This document shows, piece by piece, positions 55,724 through 63,876 of a stretch of 64,000 bases of DNA. Positions within the stretch are counted from its first letter, which is position 1, and each line of letters begins with the position of its first letter. The notes under the pieces were generated by a model that was given only the letters and a program-made list of their open reading frames with translations, searched no databases and was not told the origin of the DNA. A program made the translations under genes and the position numbers. Origin of the DNA: CAWAWP01 sp963841205 (GTDB lineage: Bacteria > Chloroflexota > Ktedonobacteria > Ktedonobacterales > JADMIN01); the NCBI GenBank assembly GCA_963841205.1, contig CAWJCH010000026.1, positions 79,369 through 143,368 on the forward strand. The letters are read 5' to 3'.

Positions 55724-56779
55724 TTAGCGCCGCTGCGTGGTGACGTGGACGACGGCTTCGCTCGCCCGCGGACCCGCGTTGGTCATGCGGATGAAGTTCA
55801 CGCGCACTGGGGTACCATCCGCCAGGCGCTCAAGCGTGCGGCGGATGTCGTCCACCGTGGCGACCGGCTTGCCGTCGAGCTTATAGATCACGTCCTGCGG
55901 CTGGATGCCCGCGCGTTCCGCCGGCCCGCCCGGGATCACCTGCACCACCTCGACGGCGCTGGGCTTCTCGATCTGCATCATGCGCCGGAGCGACTGCGGC
56001 AGCATCCCCGCCTGCCCCGCGATGCCGAGCACCGAGCGGCGCACCACACCGTGCTGCATCAACTGCGATGCCACCCAGTTCACCGTATTGATGGGGATGG
56101 CGAAGGAAAGCCCCTGCGTCTGCTGCAGCACCGCCACGTTCAGCCCGACGACCTCGCCGCGCGCATTCACCAGCGGACCGCCCGAGTTGCCCGGATTGAT
56201 CGCCGCGTCGGTCTGGATGATGTCCTCGATCAGCCGCCCGCCGTAGCCAGGCAGCGTGCGGTGCAGCGCGCTGACGATGCCCGCCGTCACGGTACTCTGC
56301 AGGCCCGCCGGGCTGCCGATAGCCACCACGAGCTGGCCCACGGTCAACTTGTCGGAGTTGCCGAGCGCCGCCGTGGGCAGATTCTTGCCGTTGGGCGGGG
56401 TGATGCGCACCACCGCCACGTCGGTCTCGGGGTCTTCGCCGACGAGCGTGCCGGCGATATCCTGCCCGTCGGCCAGCGCGATGGTGATGCTGCGCGCGCC
56501 GTCCACGACGTGGCTGTTGGTGAGGATGTAGCCGTCAGGCGCGAAGATCACGCCCGAGCCGGCGCCCTCCGCGAGCCGCGGCATGATGCCCGCCGAGGTG
56601 CGGCCCATCACTGCCTTCGTCACGCCGACCTGCACCACCGCCGGCCCGACCTTACTCACTACGCCGATGATCGTGCGCGAATACTCATCATGCAATGCCG
56701 TCTCATCGACGACCGGCGCGCCTTCCGCGCCACCATGCGCCTCAGGGCGATCGTCTCGTGGACGCCCGAACCAGGCCAT
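55724..56779 (-). CDS. HtrA/DegP-type serine protease (S1C) with one PDZ domain
   Basis: About 351 residues. The catalytic triad is complete: His in GYILTNSHVVDGA, Asp in EDPETDVAVVRI and Ser in DAAINPGNSGGPLVNARG. One PDZ domain follows (SAVEVVQVIPGGPAERAGIQPQDVIYKLDGKPV). Unlike most HtrA proteins there is no N-terminal transmembrane helix or signal peptide; the first 30 residues are charged. AGGAGG abuts the ATG at 56788, so ATG 56779 (MAWFGRP), nine bases away, is preferred. It may act in the cytoplasm as a protein-quality protease. Confidence 0.92.
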   Translation of the reverse strand: MAWFGRPRDDRPEAHGGAEGAPVVDETALHDEYSRTIIGVVSKVGPAVVQVGVTKAVMGRTSAGIMPRLAEGAGSGVIFAPDGYILTNSHVVDGARSITIALADGQDIAGTLVGEDPETDVAVVRITPPNGKNLPTAALGNSDKLTVGQLVVAIGSPAGLQSTVTAGIVSALHRTLPGYGGRLIEDIIQTDAAINPGNSGGPLVNARGEVVGLNVAVLQQTQGLSFAIPINTVNWVASQLMQHGVVRRSVLGIAGQAGMLPQSLRRMMQIEKPSAVEVVQVIPGGPAERAGIQPQDVIYKLDGKPVATVDDIRRTLERLADGTPVRVNFIRMTNAGPRASEAVVHVTTQRR

Positions 56780-57113
56780 ATGACTCATCCTCCTCGCGTA
56801 TGGGTTCGCGCACGCTCGGCGCTGATGAAAGCTCGGTGACGCGCAGGACTCACGATTTCTACAAAATGTATACGCACACAGGTTAGCGGCGTTGTGCCGC
56901 TGGGGCTGAGTCTATCACAGCATGGGTGGTGCCAACGCGCCCTTGTATACGTCGGCGCTTCCCAGACCAAGGAACCGTCCTCGCACAACGTCCTTGCTCA
57001 CTGAATTCAGCGAAGGTGTACGGGCGACGCGGACCTCGCCCTCCGCCCCCTGACGGATCAACGCCGCGCCAATCCGTACGCGCGTCACGCCCGCCGCATC
57101 CTCGGCGTAGCCG
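56780..57113. other. Intergenic stretch with a possible relic
   Basis: A minus-strand frame from about 57110 to 56923 has no stop codon. It reads TRVRIGAALIRQG, reminiscent of the start of Nudix proteins, but lacks the Nudix box. I do not call a gene. Confidence 0.3.
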
Positions 57114-58190
57114 TCAAATGCCGAGGAAGTCGCGGACGACGGGAAACAGCCGCACCACCGCGCCCGCGACGAGAAACCCGAAGCACATCCACAGCGCGAA
57201 CACAGACGCCGCCCGGAACGTCTGCCCGACGACGAGCTGGCGCGTGCGCATCGTCTGCGCGCGGAGCGCGCCGGTCAGCGGAATCGTCGCGGCGGGCAGT
57301 GCCAGCAGGGCGCCGATCGCCCCATGATAAACGCCGTGCTGCAGCGCCACGATCGCCGCGACGACGAACGCGCCGACCAGGCAGAGAGTCACGAGGAGCT
57401 TGCCCCCGCGCTCGCCCAGCAGCAGCACCAACGTGTGCCGATGAAACTGCCGGTCCGTCACGGCGTCACGCAAGTGCGTCACTTCGAGCAGCGCCAAGGC
57501 ATACAGCCCGAAGGCCAGCCCCAGCAAGAGGTCCGCGCCTCGGACCGGCTGGCGCTGCGCCAATAACGTGCCCGCGACCAGCGCCGGCCCGAACGCCAGC
57601 GCTACCGCCAACTCCCCCGCAGGCAGACGCTTCAACGCATATCCGGTCGCCGAGTAGAGCACGCCCGCGACGATGCCCAGCACGCCCAGCGCCAGGACCA
57701 GCGGCCCGCCGTTGATCACCAGCGGCACCCCGAAGACGGCACCCGCCACCAGCAGCGCAAGACTCACGCGCAAGGCGTCGAGCGGCGCAATCGACGAGGC
57801 TTCGAGCGCCGTCGTCGGCGCCTGCGGCCCTCGCAGGACCGGACCGCTGTCATTGGCGCTTCGTTCGTAGTCGAGGTACTCGTCGAGCATGTTCGCGCCC
57901 GCCAGCACCAGCGCCACCGAGACCAGCGAGCAGACCGCCACGAACGCTGAAATCTTCGCGCCGCTCGCCCAGATCAGCAGCAGCGTCGCGGCCACCGGCG
58001 CCACTGCGAAGAGCAACGTCGCCGGGCGCACGAGCGTCAGCCAGCGAGTTGGCTCATCGGGCTGCGTGGCGGCCGGAGCCACCTCCTGCTGCTCCTGGTC
58101 GTACTCACCGGAGTCGTCCGCCTCCAGCGAAAGCGCGTCGTCGTCCGTGACTGGCGGCACAGGCTGCTCTCCGCGGCTGAAAGACATCAT
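57114..58190 (-). CDS. UbiA-family prenyltransferase, MenA-like
   Basis: About 358 residues. After a polar N-terminus of about 50 residues come eight to nine helices. The first aspartate-rich motif is ANMLDEYLDYERS and the second is EVTHLRDAVTDRQFHRHT, matching the N/D-x-x-x-D pattern that binds the prenyl diphosphate and Mg2+. The second motif resembles MenA (1,4-dihydroxy-2-naphthoate polyprenyltransferase), suggesting menaquinone synthesis, but other aromatic acceptors are possible. The start is chosen at ATG 58190, without a clear ribosome site; the open frame begins at 58328. Confidence 0.82.
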   Translation of the reverse strand: MMSFSRGEQPVPPVTDDDALSLEADDSGEYDQEQQEVAPAATQPDEPTRWLTLVRPATLLFAVAPVAATLLLIWASGAKISAFVAVCSLVSVALVLAGANMLDEYLDYERSANDSGPVLRGPQAPTTALEASSIAPLDALRVSLALLVAGAVFGVPLVINGGPLVLALGVLGIVAGVLYSATGYALKRLPAGELAVALAFGPALVAGTLLAQRQPVRGADLLLGLAFGLYALALLEVTHLRDAVTDRQFHRHTLVLLLGERGGKLLVTLCLVGAFVVAAIVALQHGVYHGAIGALLALPAATIPLTGALRAQTMRTRQLVVGQTFRAASVFALWMCFGFLVAGAVVRLFPVVRDFLGI

Positions 58191-58411
58191 CAACACATCG
58201 TAGGGGCGAAGCGAAAACGGCGTCTCGCGGCACATGCGCACAGCGGCGACGAGGAGACCTGTGGCATTCTCCCGTTGACTATTGTAGCCGTTTTCGGACC
58301 GCTTGGGTGGTTTTTGGGACCATTGCACACCGCCACATCAGCGACCCACCAGAGTGAAACCGATCGCCTCGTCCGCAAGTGCCGTCGGACAGACATAGCT
58401 GCCGCGTGAAC

Positions 58412-59056
58412 CTAGAAATCCGTCAACCGCTCCAGCCGCTGCTGCACGCGCTCCATCGCCGCGTTGAGCCGTGCCTGGCTCACACCGAGCGTGAGGTCGC
58501 CGCGCGTCTTCTCCAGGATGCCACGCGCCGCATCGGTCGTGCGGCGCAGGTTGCCCGTGATCGCGTCGGGGTAATCCAGCGTGATCAGCAGCGCGTAGAT
58601 CTCGTCCATGTCAGCGAGCAGCGACTCGCACGAGTCCGTCTTGCCCAGGCGCATGCGGTCGAGGATGTAGCGGCGCAGCTCGCCAAGCGCCTCGCCCATG
58701 CCGTTGAGGAAAGGCGCCCACTCGACGCCGAGATCTTCCGGCGTCGGCAGCGGCTCGCGCTGGATCAGCGCGTTGGTCAGCGCCGCTTCGGCGTACTCTT
58801 TCTGCGCGTCGGCCACGAAGCCGGCGTAGAAGATGTCGAGGTGATCGTGCAGGTCAGCAGCCATGCCGCGCAACAGAGTGCCCGCCTCGGCGACCAACTG
58901 CCGGGCAGAGTCGAACTCATCGCGGTGGGCGGCGCGGATCGCGTTGGCGCAGAGGCGGATCGCGTGGCGCGACTTCGGCAGCGCCCGTTCGCGCGCGGCG
59001 TGCTTCGCCGCTAAATAGTCCTGTGCGGACCGACCAAGAGTTGGGATGTCTGGCAC
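58412..59056 (-). CDS. Translin-family protein
   Basis: A 214-residue, all-helical, charged protein. Blocks such as KHAARERALPKSRHAIRLCANAIRAAHRDE, AGFVADAQKEYAEAALTNAL, LNGMGEALGELRRYILDRMRLG, DMDEIYALLITLDYPDAITGNLRRTTDAARGILEKTRGDLT match the translin/TRAX pattern known from eukaryotes, archaea and some bacteria. These proteins form octameric nucleic-acid-binding barrels; TRAX members cleave RNA through acidic residues. GAGGTGAGTATC before GTG 59056 sets the start. Nuclease activity cannot be judged from the motifs here. Confidence 0.8.
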   Translation of the reverse strand: MPDIPTLGRSAQDYLAAKHAARERALPKSRHAIRLCANAIRAAHRDEFDSARQLVAEAGTLLRGMAADLHDHLDIFYAGFVADAQKEYAEAALTNALIQREPLPTPEDLGVEWAPFLNGMGEALGELRRYILDRMRLGKTDSCESLLADMDEIYALLITLDYPDAITGNLRRTTDAARGILEKTRGDLTLGVSQARLNAAMERVQQRLERLTDF

Positions 59057-59377
59057 GATACTCACCTCTGCTTGGTTGGCTGAGATGCGCTGGCGACTGT
59101 GCGTCACCAGAAGATGGATCGTCCACCGCCGCAGCTCGCGTGCATCCCTGCGCCGAAAGACCGGCGAGGCCCCCTGCGTCATTCACGCATAGTGTACTAC
59201 AACCTATTCTCCGGTGTCCACGGGAAAGCACCAATGCTCACTCGTTCCGCATCCCAAGCGGCTTCCTGGTGCCAGCCCTGCTGACAGGGGCATCGGTGAT
59301 CGTGTCGCTCTTTGTACGTTTTGGGGTCAAAATCACATGACCAAAGAGCGACGCGCCCGATCCAATCCGAACGCGTT
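59057..59377. other. Intergenic stretch without a gene
   Basis: No credible ORF or hairpin. It marks the border between core genes and the accessory zone. Confidence 0.35.
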
Positions 59378-59653
59378 TCATACCACTACGGTGGACAACA
59401 GAGCGGCCTCGCTCACCGTGACTTGAAGAAGCGCTGGGTGAAGGTAGCGACGGCGCTGATCTCGATCAGCGGGCCGAACACCGCCCTCGAAGGCGCGCCT
59501 GCAACCCTTGCTATCCACCTCATGCGAGTCGGATCTCTCGTACCGGCAGAAGTACCGCGGCATCAACGAGTCCACCTGAAGGCGTGGCGGGAGTAGGGAA
59601 AGCGCTCGCTGGAGCCTGAGCCCGAAAGCTGCGCCGGTGCTTCGACGCGCCAT
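59378..59653 (-). CDS. Small hypothetical protein (91 aa), tentative
   Basis: An open frame directly downstream of the next gene on the same strand. An internal ATG gives MPRYFCRYERSDSHEVDSKGCRRAFEGG, which looks more protein-like than the first 30 codons. The ribosome site is weak and no family is recognised. Confidence 0.3.
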   Translation of the reverse strand: MARRSTGAAFGLRLQRALSLLPPRLQVDSLMPRYFCRYERSDSHEVDSKGCRRAFEGGVRPADRDQRRRYLHPALLQVTVSEAALLSTVVV

Positions 59654-59670
59654 GCCAACGTGCGGAGTTG

Positions 59671-59950
59671 CTAGAAGTTCCCGCTGTGCTCCCACCGGTC
59701 TCCGAGCAAGGCGTCGCGCTTGCCCTGCTGCACGAGCCACGCGATTGCCCATTCAAGCCGTCTGGTGACGCCTGGCGTCTGCCGCCAATCTTCACCGGAG
59801 GTCTGGGCACCCATGCCGGTCGTGTAGATATCCCCCTCGTAGTCCGGCCCGTCCGCCGTTAGGTTGCATCGGAGCTCCAGCTCCGGGGTCTTGATTCTCC
59901 AGGCGTCATGCTTGCTGTTCGCCACCTCGGTCAAGGCGTCTATGAGGTTC
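59671..59950 (-). CDS. Hypothetical protein, 5' end replaced by an IS605 mini-element
   Basis: The frame reads VKNLIDALTEVANSKHDAWRIKTPELELRCNLTADGPDYEGDIYTTGMGAQTSGEDWRQTPGVTRRLEWAIAWLVQQG and ends DRWEHSGNF. The composition is clearly coding. The upstream side abuts the right end of the mini-element at 59951, so the original start is lost or lies beyond it. No family is recognised. Confidence 0.5.
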
Positions 59951-60205
59951 TTGACCACTCCCCACGGCTGAAGCCGGGGGATTCTTGGGCTGACCACCGC
60001 TCACCTCGCGAGCTAGGAGCGTCTTACACGGTCATGTCGTGGCCCGAAGCCACCTCCACACGCGTCGATTCCCGCGGGCCCTGCGGTAGGGGGGCGCAAC
60101 TCGCACACCTGGTCGGTTGGTGTCCGGTTGTCGGGAGCGCCTGACGGCGCGCGGCGCTTCCTCCCCGTGGGTGAACCGCGGGGTCTTCGCGCCACATTCT
60201 TTGAT
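59951..60205 (-). mobile_element. IS605-derived non-autonomous mini-element (PATE-like)
   Basis: On the minus strand a left-end foldback (GACCCCGCGGTTCACCCACGGGGAGGAAGCG near 60150-60190) and a right end CCCCCGGCTTCAGCCGTGGGG-AGTGGTCAA (59980-59951) enclose about 200 bp with no tnpB. The 21-bp right-end hairpin is identical to that of the tnpB element at 7763-7783. Palindrome-associated mini-elements of this type can be moved by TnpA in trans. Confidence 0.65.
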
Positions 60206-60289
60206 GATCATGAGAAGGTGAAGTCTACTACTTGTCGCTTCTCCTCTCGGTCCGGTCGCGTCTAGCGTCAATAATATTGTCCACGGTGA

Positions 60290-60382
60290 TCACCACAAAC
60301 ATGACGGCACGTATGCCACCCACAGAAACAAGGCGACGCCAACGATGGTGAGGATAAGTGCGCTGTAGTCTGCAAGCACCAT
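60290..60382 (-). CDS. Very small membrane protein (30 aa)
   Basis: GGAGTAACGCA precedes ATG 60382. The product MVLADYSALILTIVGVALFL continues WVAYVPSCLW, a single transmembrane helix. It fits the series of tiny minus-strand genes in this accessory region. Function unknown. Confidence 0.5.
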   Translation of the reverse strand: MVLADYSALILTIVGVALFLWVAYVPSCLW

Positions 60383-60450
60383 TGCGTTACTCCCCTCCGC
60401 AACTCAGGGATACTCTAACCAGCCTTCCAGCATGACGCATACCGTATCCG

Positions 60451-60705
60451 CTACTCGCTCAGACTACTGCTCGCTGTCGCGCTCCTGCTTCTCGCGCAGC
60501 TCGCGCTGACAGTCCTGCTCCAACAGTCCTGCTCCACCAGTGCGAGATCCTCCGCAATCTGCTTCGAGATGAGCATCTCGTCGTCGATGGCCTCCCAGCG
60601 ACGATGCCGCTCAACCTCCTCATCCGTTGCCGGTGGGATGTTCGGTGGCACGATCGGCGCTGGCACGCGTTTGCGTGGAGTGCGCTCCGGAGTTGAGCTT
60701 ACGAT
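60451..60705 (-). CDS. Small hypothetical protein, C-terminus disrupted by a 14-bp duplication
   Basis: The frame reads STPERTPRKRVPAPIVPPNIPPATDEEVERHRRWEAIDDEMLISKQIAEDLALVEQDC. A 14-bp tandem duplication (60509-60522 and 60523-60536) then shifts the frame. Removing one unit gives a natural end QRELREKQERDSEQ. The start codon is unclear; it probably lies in the AGGAGATGCAATCGTAAGC overlap with the upstream gene. Charged helical protein, no family recognised. Confidence 0.5.
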   Translation of the reverse strand: MVSSTPERTPRKRVPAPIVPPNIPPATDEEVERHRRWEAIDDEMLISKQIAEDLALVEQDCWSRTVSASCARSRSATASSSLSE

Positions 60706-61007
60706 TGCATCTCCTCGCCGCGTTCTGCCGCGAGCCTCACACCGAACTGCTGCGCTGATGCCTCGCCGAGTCGTGCCGCCTCTCGTTGCGCACGCTGCCA
60801 CTTCGGATCCACCACTGCGAGGCGCTCGCCCTGCGCCGAGGCCCACTTGCTAGCGAGATCCACGACGTTCGCGTCGGCGCCAGCGTACAACACAGCCATC
60901 ATCGTGAAGGCGTCGAGTGTGATAGGCTCATGCCCGCGCAAATGGACGGTGAACGTCTCCGCTTTGTGGTTCAGCACAATCGTGCAGATATCGCCGAAGG
61001 TCTCCAT
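60699..61007 (-). CDS. Hypothetical protein (102 aa)
   Basis: AAAGGATGGTCGC precedes ATG 61007. The product starts METFGDICTIVLNHKAETFT, then has a hydrophobic segment (LDAFTMMAVLYAGADANVVDLASKWA) and an Arg/Glu-rich helix. Clearly coding composition, no known family. Its end overlaps the next minus-strand gene, indicating one operon. Confidence 0.65.
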   Translation of the reverse strand: METFGDICTIVLNHKAETFTVHLRGHEPITLDAFTMMAVLYAGADANVVDLASKWASAQGERLAVVDPKWQRAQREAARLGEASAQQFGVRLAAERGEEMQS

Positions 61008-61025
61008 GCGACCATCCTTTCGTCG

Positions 61026-61205
61026 TTATCGTCCCGGTTTCCATCGAGACCGCTGGTATTGTAGTCCGGTGAGCCGCGAGAAGTAACGCCAAGTCAGATA
61101 TTGGTGGTTCGCCTCCGCTTCCGCCGGCGTGAGCTTGCCTAACAACACTGCAGCGGTGAGCGTGCGTCGCGCCATGTGCCAGGCGGTTCCATCTGGGTGT
61201 TCCAT
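61026..61205 (-). CDS. Small hypothetical protein (59 aa)
   Basis: ATG 61205 follows CTCAGGTGCA. The product reads MEHPDGTAWHMARRTLTAAVLLGKLTPAEAEANHQYLTWRYFSRLTG and ends in a basic patch. Only 18 bp separate it from the next gene on the same strand. Possibly a small DNA-binding or packaging-type protein, but this is only inference from charge. Confidence 0.55.
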   Translation of the reverse strand: MEHPDGTAWHMARRTLTAAVLLGKLTPAEAEANHQYLTWRYFSRLTGLQYQRSRWKPGR

Positions 61206-61307
61206 TGCACCTGAGACGGCCACAGTGCGCCAGGCTGTGGTGCGAGGGAGTAGCGGTACCTAGATACCGTCTTGAGTGTCAAGCTCGGAACTCTGCGCTT
61301 GACCTTT

Positions 61308-61345
61308 CTGAGGACTTTCGACCACTGGTGGTCGAAAGTCCTCAG
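61308..61345. repeat. Perfect 38-bp palindrome next to the IS110 relic
   Basis: CTGAGGACTTTCGACCAC, TG, then its exact complement. It lies 15 bp beyond the IS110 transposase stop, at or near the element's end. Confidence 0.75.
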
Positions 61346-61360
61346 ACCTTGCTGAGCCGC

Positions 61361-62305
61361 TTACGCGGCCAGAGCTCGTGCGGGATCGAAGGGCTTACCC
61401 GATTTGCGTACGCCAGAGATCAAATGCAGGAGCTTGCGCATGGCCGCCCCGACCATGACCCTGGGGCGTTTGCCGCGGGCCCGCAGACGCTCGGCCAGAG
61501 CCTGCACGGCGGGATGGTGTCGCATGGCCACCAGGGCCGGGAGGGAGCGCGCGCGGCGCAGCCGGCTCTTGCCCGTTTTGGCCAGCCGTGGCGGGTGATG
61601 CCCCGAGCTCCCCGACGTCCGCTGCTGGGGCGTCAGACCGGCATCGGCCGCTCACTGCCGGGCCTCGACGGCCGCGCGCACGAGCGCAATCTCGGCGAGC
61701 ACCCGTGCCGCCGTCCACGCCCCCACTCCGGGAATCGAGCAGAGCAGCTGCTGGTGACGGCGCAGCTCGGCGGACTGTTCCACCTGCTGCTGGACGCGGT
61801 GCTGGGTCTGGGCCAGTTCCTGGCGCAGGAAGGCACGGGTGGCCGCAATCGAGGCACGCACCGCCTGCGCGGAGCCGCCACGCTGGCGCCGATTCTCCTC
61901 TTGCTGCCCCATCTCCTGCCGCATCTCCACCCGCCGTACCAGCGCGTGTACTTCCTGGACCTCCGCGGAGGGTGGGGTCCAGAATCGGAGGTTGTTCCCG
62001 CGCACCGAAGTGGGCAATGCGCGCGGCCTCCGACGTATCCGTCTTGGTGCGGGTCAACCGGCTCTGGGCAGAGGCGGCGATGCGGGCCGGGTTGACGATG
62101 CTGACCTGCTGCCCCGCCGCAGCGCGGGCCAGCGCCAACGCCGCGCCGTCCGCACCGGTCGCTTCCAGGCAGGCGTGGACCCGCTCTCCCCCCTGTTCGC
62201 GGATCCGCCCGTCGGCGCCGCGAAGCCCGCAGAATCCAGGGCGAAGGTCCGCTGCGTCAGCTGTCCCTCGCGGAGCAAGGCCGCGTCGAACTTGGCTTTG
62301 GCCAC
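61361..62305 (-). pseudogene. IS110-family transposase (DEDD), multiply frameshifted
   Basis: The pieces in order are AKAKFDAALLREGQLTQRTFALDSAGF; REQGGERVHACLEATGADGAALALA and QQVSIVNPARIAASAQSRLTRTKTDTSEAARIAHFG (RuvC-like DEDD half); LLCSIPGVGAWTAARVLAEI (the conserved PGVG of the C-terminal domain); and MRKLLHLISGVRKSGKPFDP at the end. At least three frame changes make it non-functional. The non-coding DNA upstream (62306-62520) is where an IS110 bridge RNA would be encoded. Confidence 0.8.
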
Positions 62306-62595
62306 CTCGAGGCCTCAACTCGCCGGGGGCGTCTGCCTCATCGTCTCCTCCTCACGGCTGGGCGGGAGCTTCTCGGGGCCACTCGTGTTCATCCAGGCTC
62401 ACCGCTCTCGGGCGTCTCCGCCGTCTCGGGGCCTCCGATACCGTCCGACCTGCAAGTAGCTCGCTAAGGCAGTGGGGGACCGCATCTCAGCAACGGGCTC
62501 GATCGCCCCAGAGCCTGTCCAGGTTCACCCCACCCCATGCCCTTAGGCCAAACGCAACCCCCATTGTACTGCTCCGTCGACATTACCAAGATACA

Positions 62596-63439
62596 AGAGC
62601 CTGTTGTGAACGTAAGGGGAAGTGCGTGCTAGCATGCGCGCATGGCGACCACCCCACCCCCGAACCGCTCTCCGAGTGACGTGAGCGACGAGGGATGGGC
62701 CTTCGTCACGCCGTAGCTGACCGTGCTCGCGCCCGACGCGTTGCAGCGCAAACACGAGCTGCGCGCGGTCTTCAACGCCGTACGCTCTCTGGTGCAGACG
62801 GGCGCACCCTGGCGCTCGCTGCCGACGAATTTCCCGCCGTGGCCCGCGCCGTCTACCAGCAGGCGAGGCGCTGGTGCACGACCTGCGGCTGCTGCTGCGC
62901 GCCTGCAGGGCCGCGCCCCGCACCCGACGGCGGCGATCCTGGACGCTCGCGTGCGGCACTCGAGCCCCGAGAGCGGCGCGCGGGCCGGCGACAGCGGGCA
63001 CCAGCGCCGCAAGGGAGCGAAGGTCCACGCGGCGGTCGAGACCCTGGGCGACCTCGTGGCGCTGCTGGTCACGCCCGCCAACGCGGATGCAGCGCACCCC
63101 GGTGGCGGCCCTGGCCGAGCAGGTGCAGCAGGTGACCGGCCAGACGGTGGAGGTGGCCTTGGTCGATCAGGGCTCCACCGGCGACGAGGTCGCCGCGACG
63201 GCGGCGGAGCCGGGCATCCGCCTCCCGATCGTCCAGGTGCCGGAGGCCAAGCGCGGTTTCGTCCTCTTGCCCAAACGTTGGATCGTGGAGCGTAGCTTCG
63301 CTTGGGCGAGTCGCTTCCGCCGCCTCGCCCGCGACTATGAGCGCCTGCCCGGCGTCTTGGCGGGCCTGCATTTCCTGGCCTTCGCCGGCCTCATGCTCCA
63401 TCAGCTCATCCATCTCTACTCAAGTCCATAACAGGCTCT
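62596..63439. mobile_element. IS5-family insertion sequence, decayed
   Basis: Terminal inverted repeats AGAGCCTGTTGTG (62596-62608) and CATAACAGGCTCT (63427-63439) match at 12 of 13 positions. The element splits a minus-strand gene whose ends lie at 63440 and 62595. Another AGAGCCTGT end fragment is at about 62513, suggesting a further relic. Confidence 0.75.
62642..63431 (+). pseudogene. IS5-family transposase, inactivated
   Basis: MATTPPPNRSPSDVSDEGWAFVTP is followed by an in-frame TAG where a tyrosine is expected. Then come LTVLAPDALQRKHELRAVFNAVRSLVQTGAPWRSLPTNFPPWP and, after frame changes, TAAILDARV, GHQRRKGAKVHAAVETLGDLVALLVTPANADA, VALVDQGSTGDE and FVLLPKRWIVERSFAWASRFRRLARDYERLP. 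The last carries the catalytic Glu region of IS5 enzymes. At least one internal deletion and a frameshift are present. Confidence 0.82.
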
Positions 63440-63751
63440 AGGCGTGACAACGGTGATGCCACTTACCGCCGCATGGCGAGCAGCTGCAGCTTCCTCGAGC
63501 GTAAACGAACCACCTTTCGGACGTGCGATGACGACTACTTGACCTGCGAGACGCTCGCGGATTCGATCCTGAACGATGTCACGCGACCATTGCGCTGCAT
63601 CCGCCAGCGTAGCCACACGCGCACCAGAAGTTTTATCCACCACGATCGCGGTGTCAGCTCGTATTTTCGTCTTCTGGAGCTCCGCAGCGTCGAGTTGGCG
63701 CGCGGCAGGCCCCGTATTTATGATGGCGCCGCTCGGTCCGCGGGTGCTCAT
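63440..63751 (-). CDS. Hypothetical protein, 3' end split off by the IS5-type insertion
   Basis: GAGGGACAACCG precedes ATG 63751, which overlaps the upstream stop (ATGA). The product starts MSTRGPSGAIINTGPAARQL, contains KIRADTAIVVDKTSGARVATLADAAQWSRDIVQDRIRERLAGQVVVIARPKGGSFTLEEAAAARHAAVSGITVVT and runs into the insertion sequence. The natural C-terminus (LYLGNVDGAVQWGLRLA) reappears at 62595-62543 on the far side. Function unknown; the insertion tolerates loss of only about 17 residues. Confidence 0.6.
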
Positions 63752-63876
63752 CGGTTGTCCCTCGGTGGTTTTATGCCACCATCGCTGTAAACTTCCGGGA
63801 AGGTGACTAATTTGTCATGTTCTACGCGCGAGGCGCGACGCTGTGCGGCTGGTGCCAGCGGCCCCATGTGCATCAT
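63748..63876 (-). CDS. Very small hypothetical protein (42 aa)
   Basis: ATG 63876 overlaps the stop of the upstream gene, and its own stop overlaps the ATG of the downstream gene at 63751 (ATGA). The product starts MMHMGPLAPAAQRRASRVEH and ends SDGGIKPPRDNR. Overlaps on both sides are the main evidence that it is translated. No family recognised. Confidence 0.5.
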   Translation of the reverse strand: MMHMGPLAPAAQRRASRVEHDKLVTFPEVYSDGGIKPPRDNR

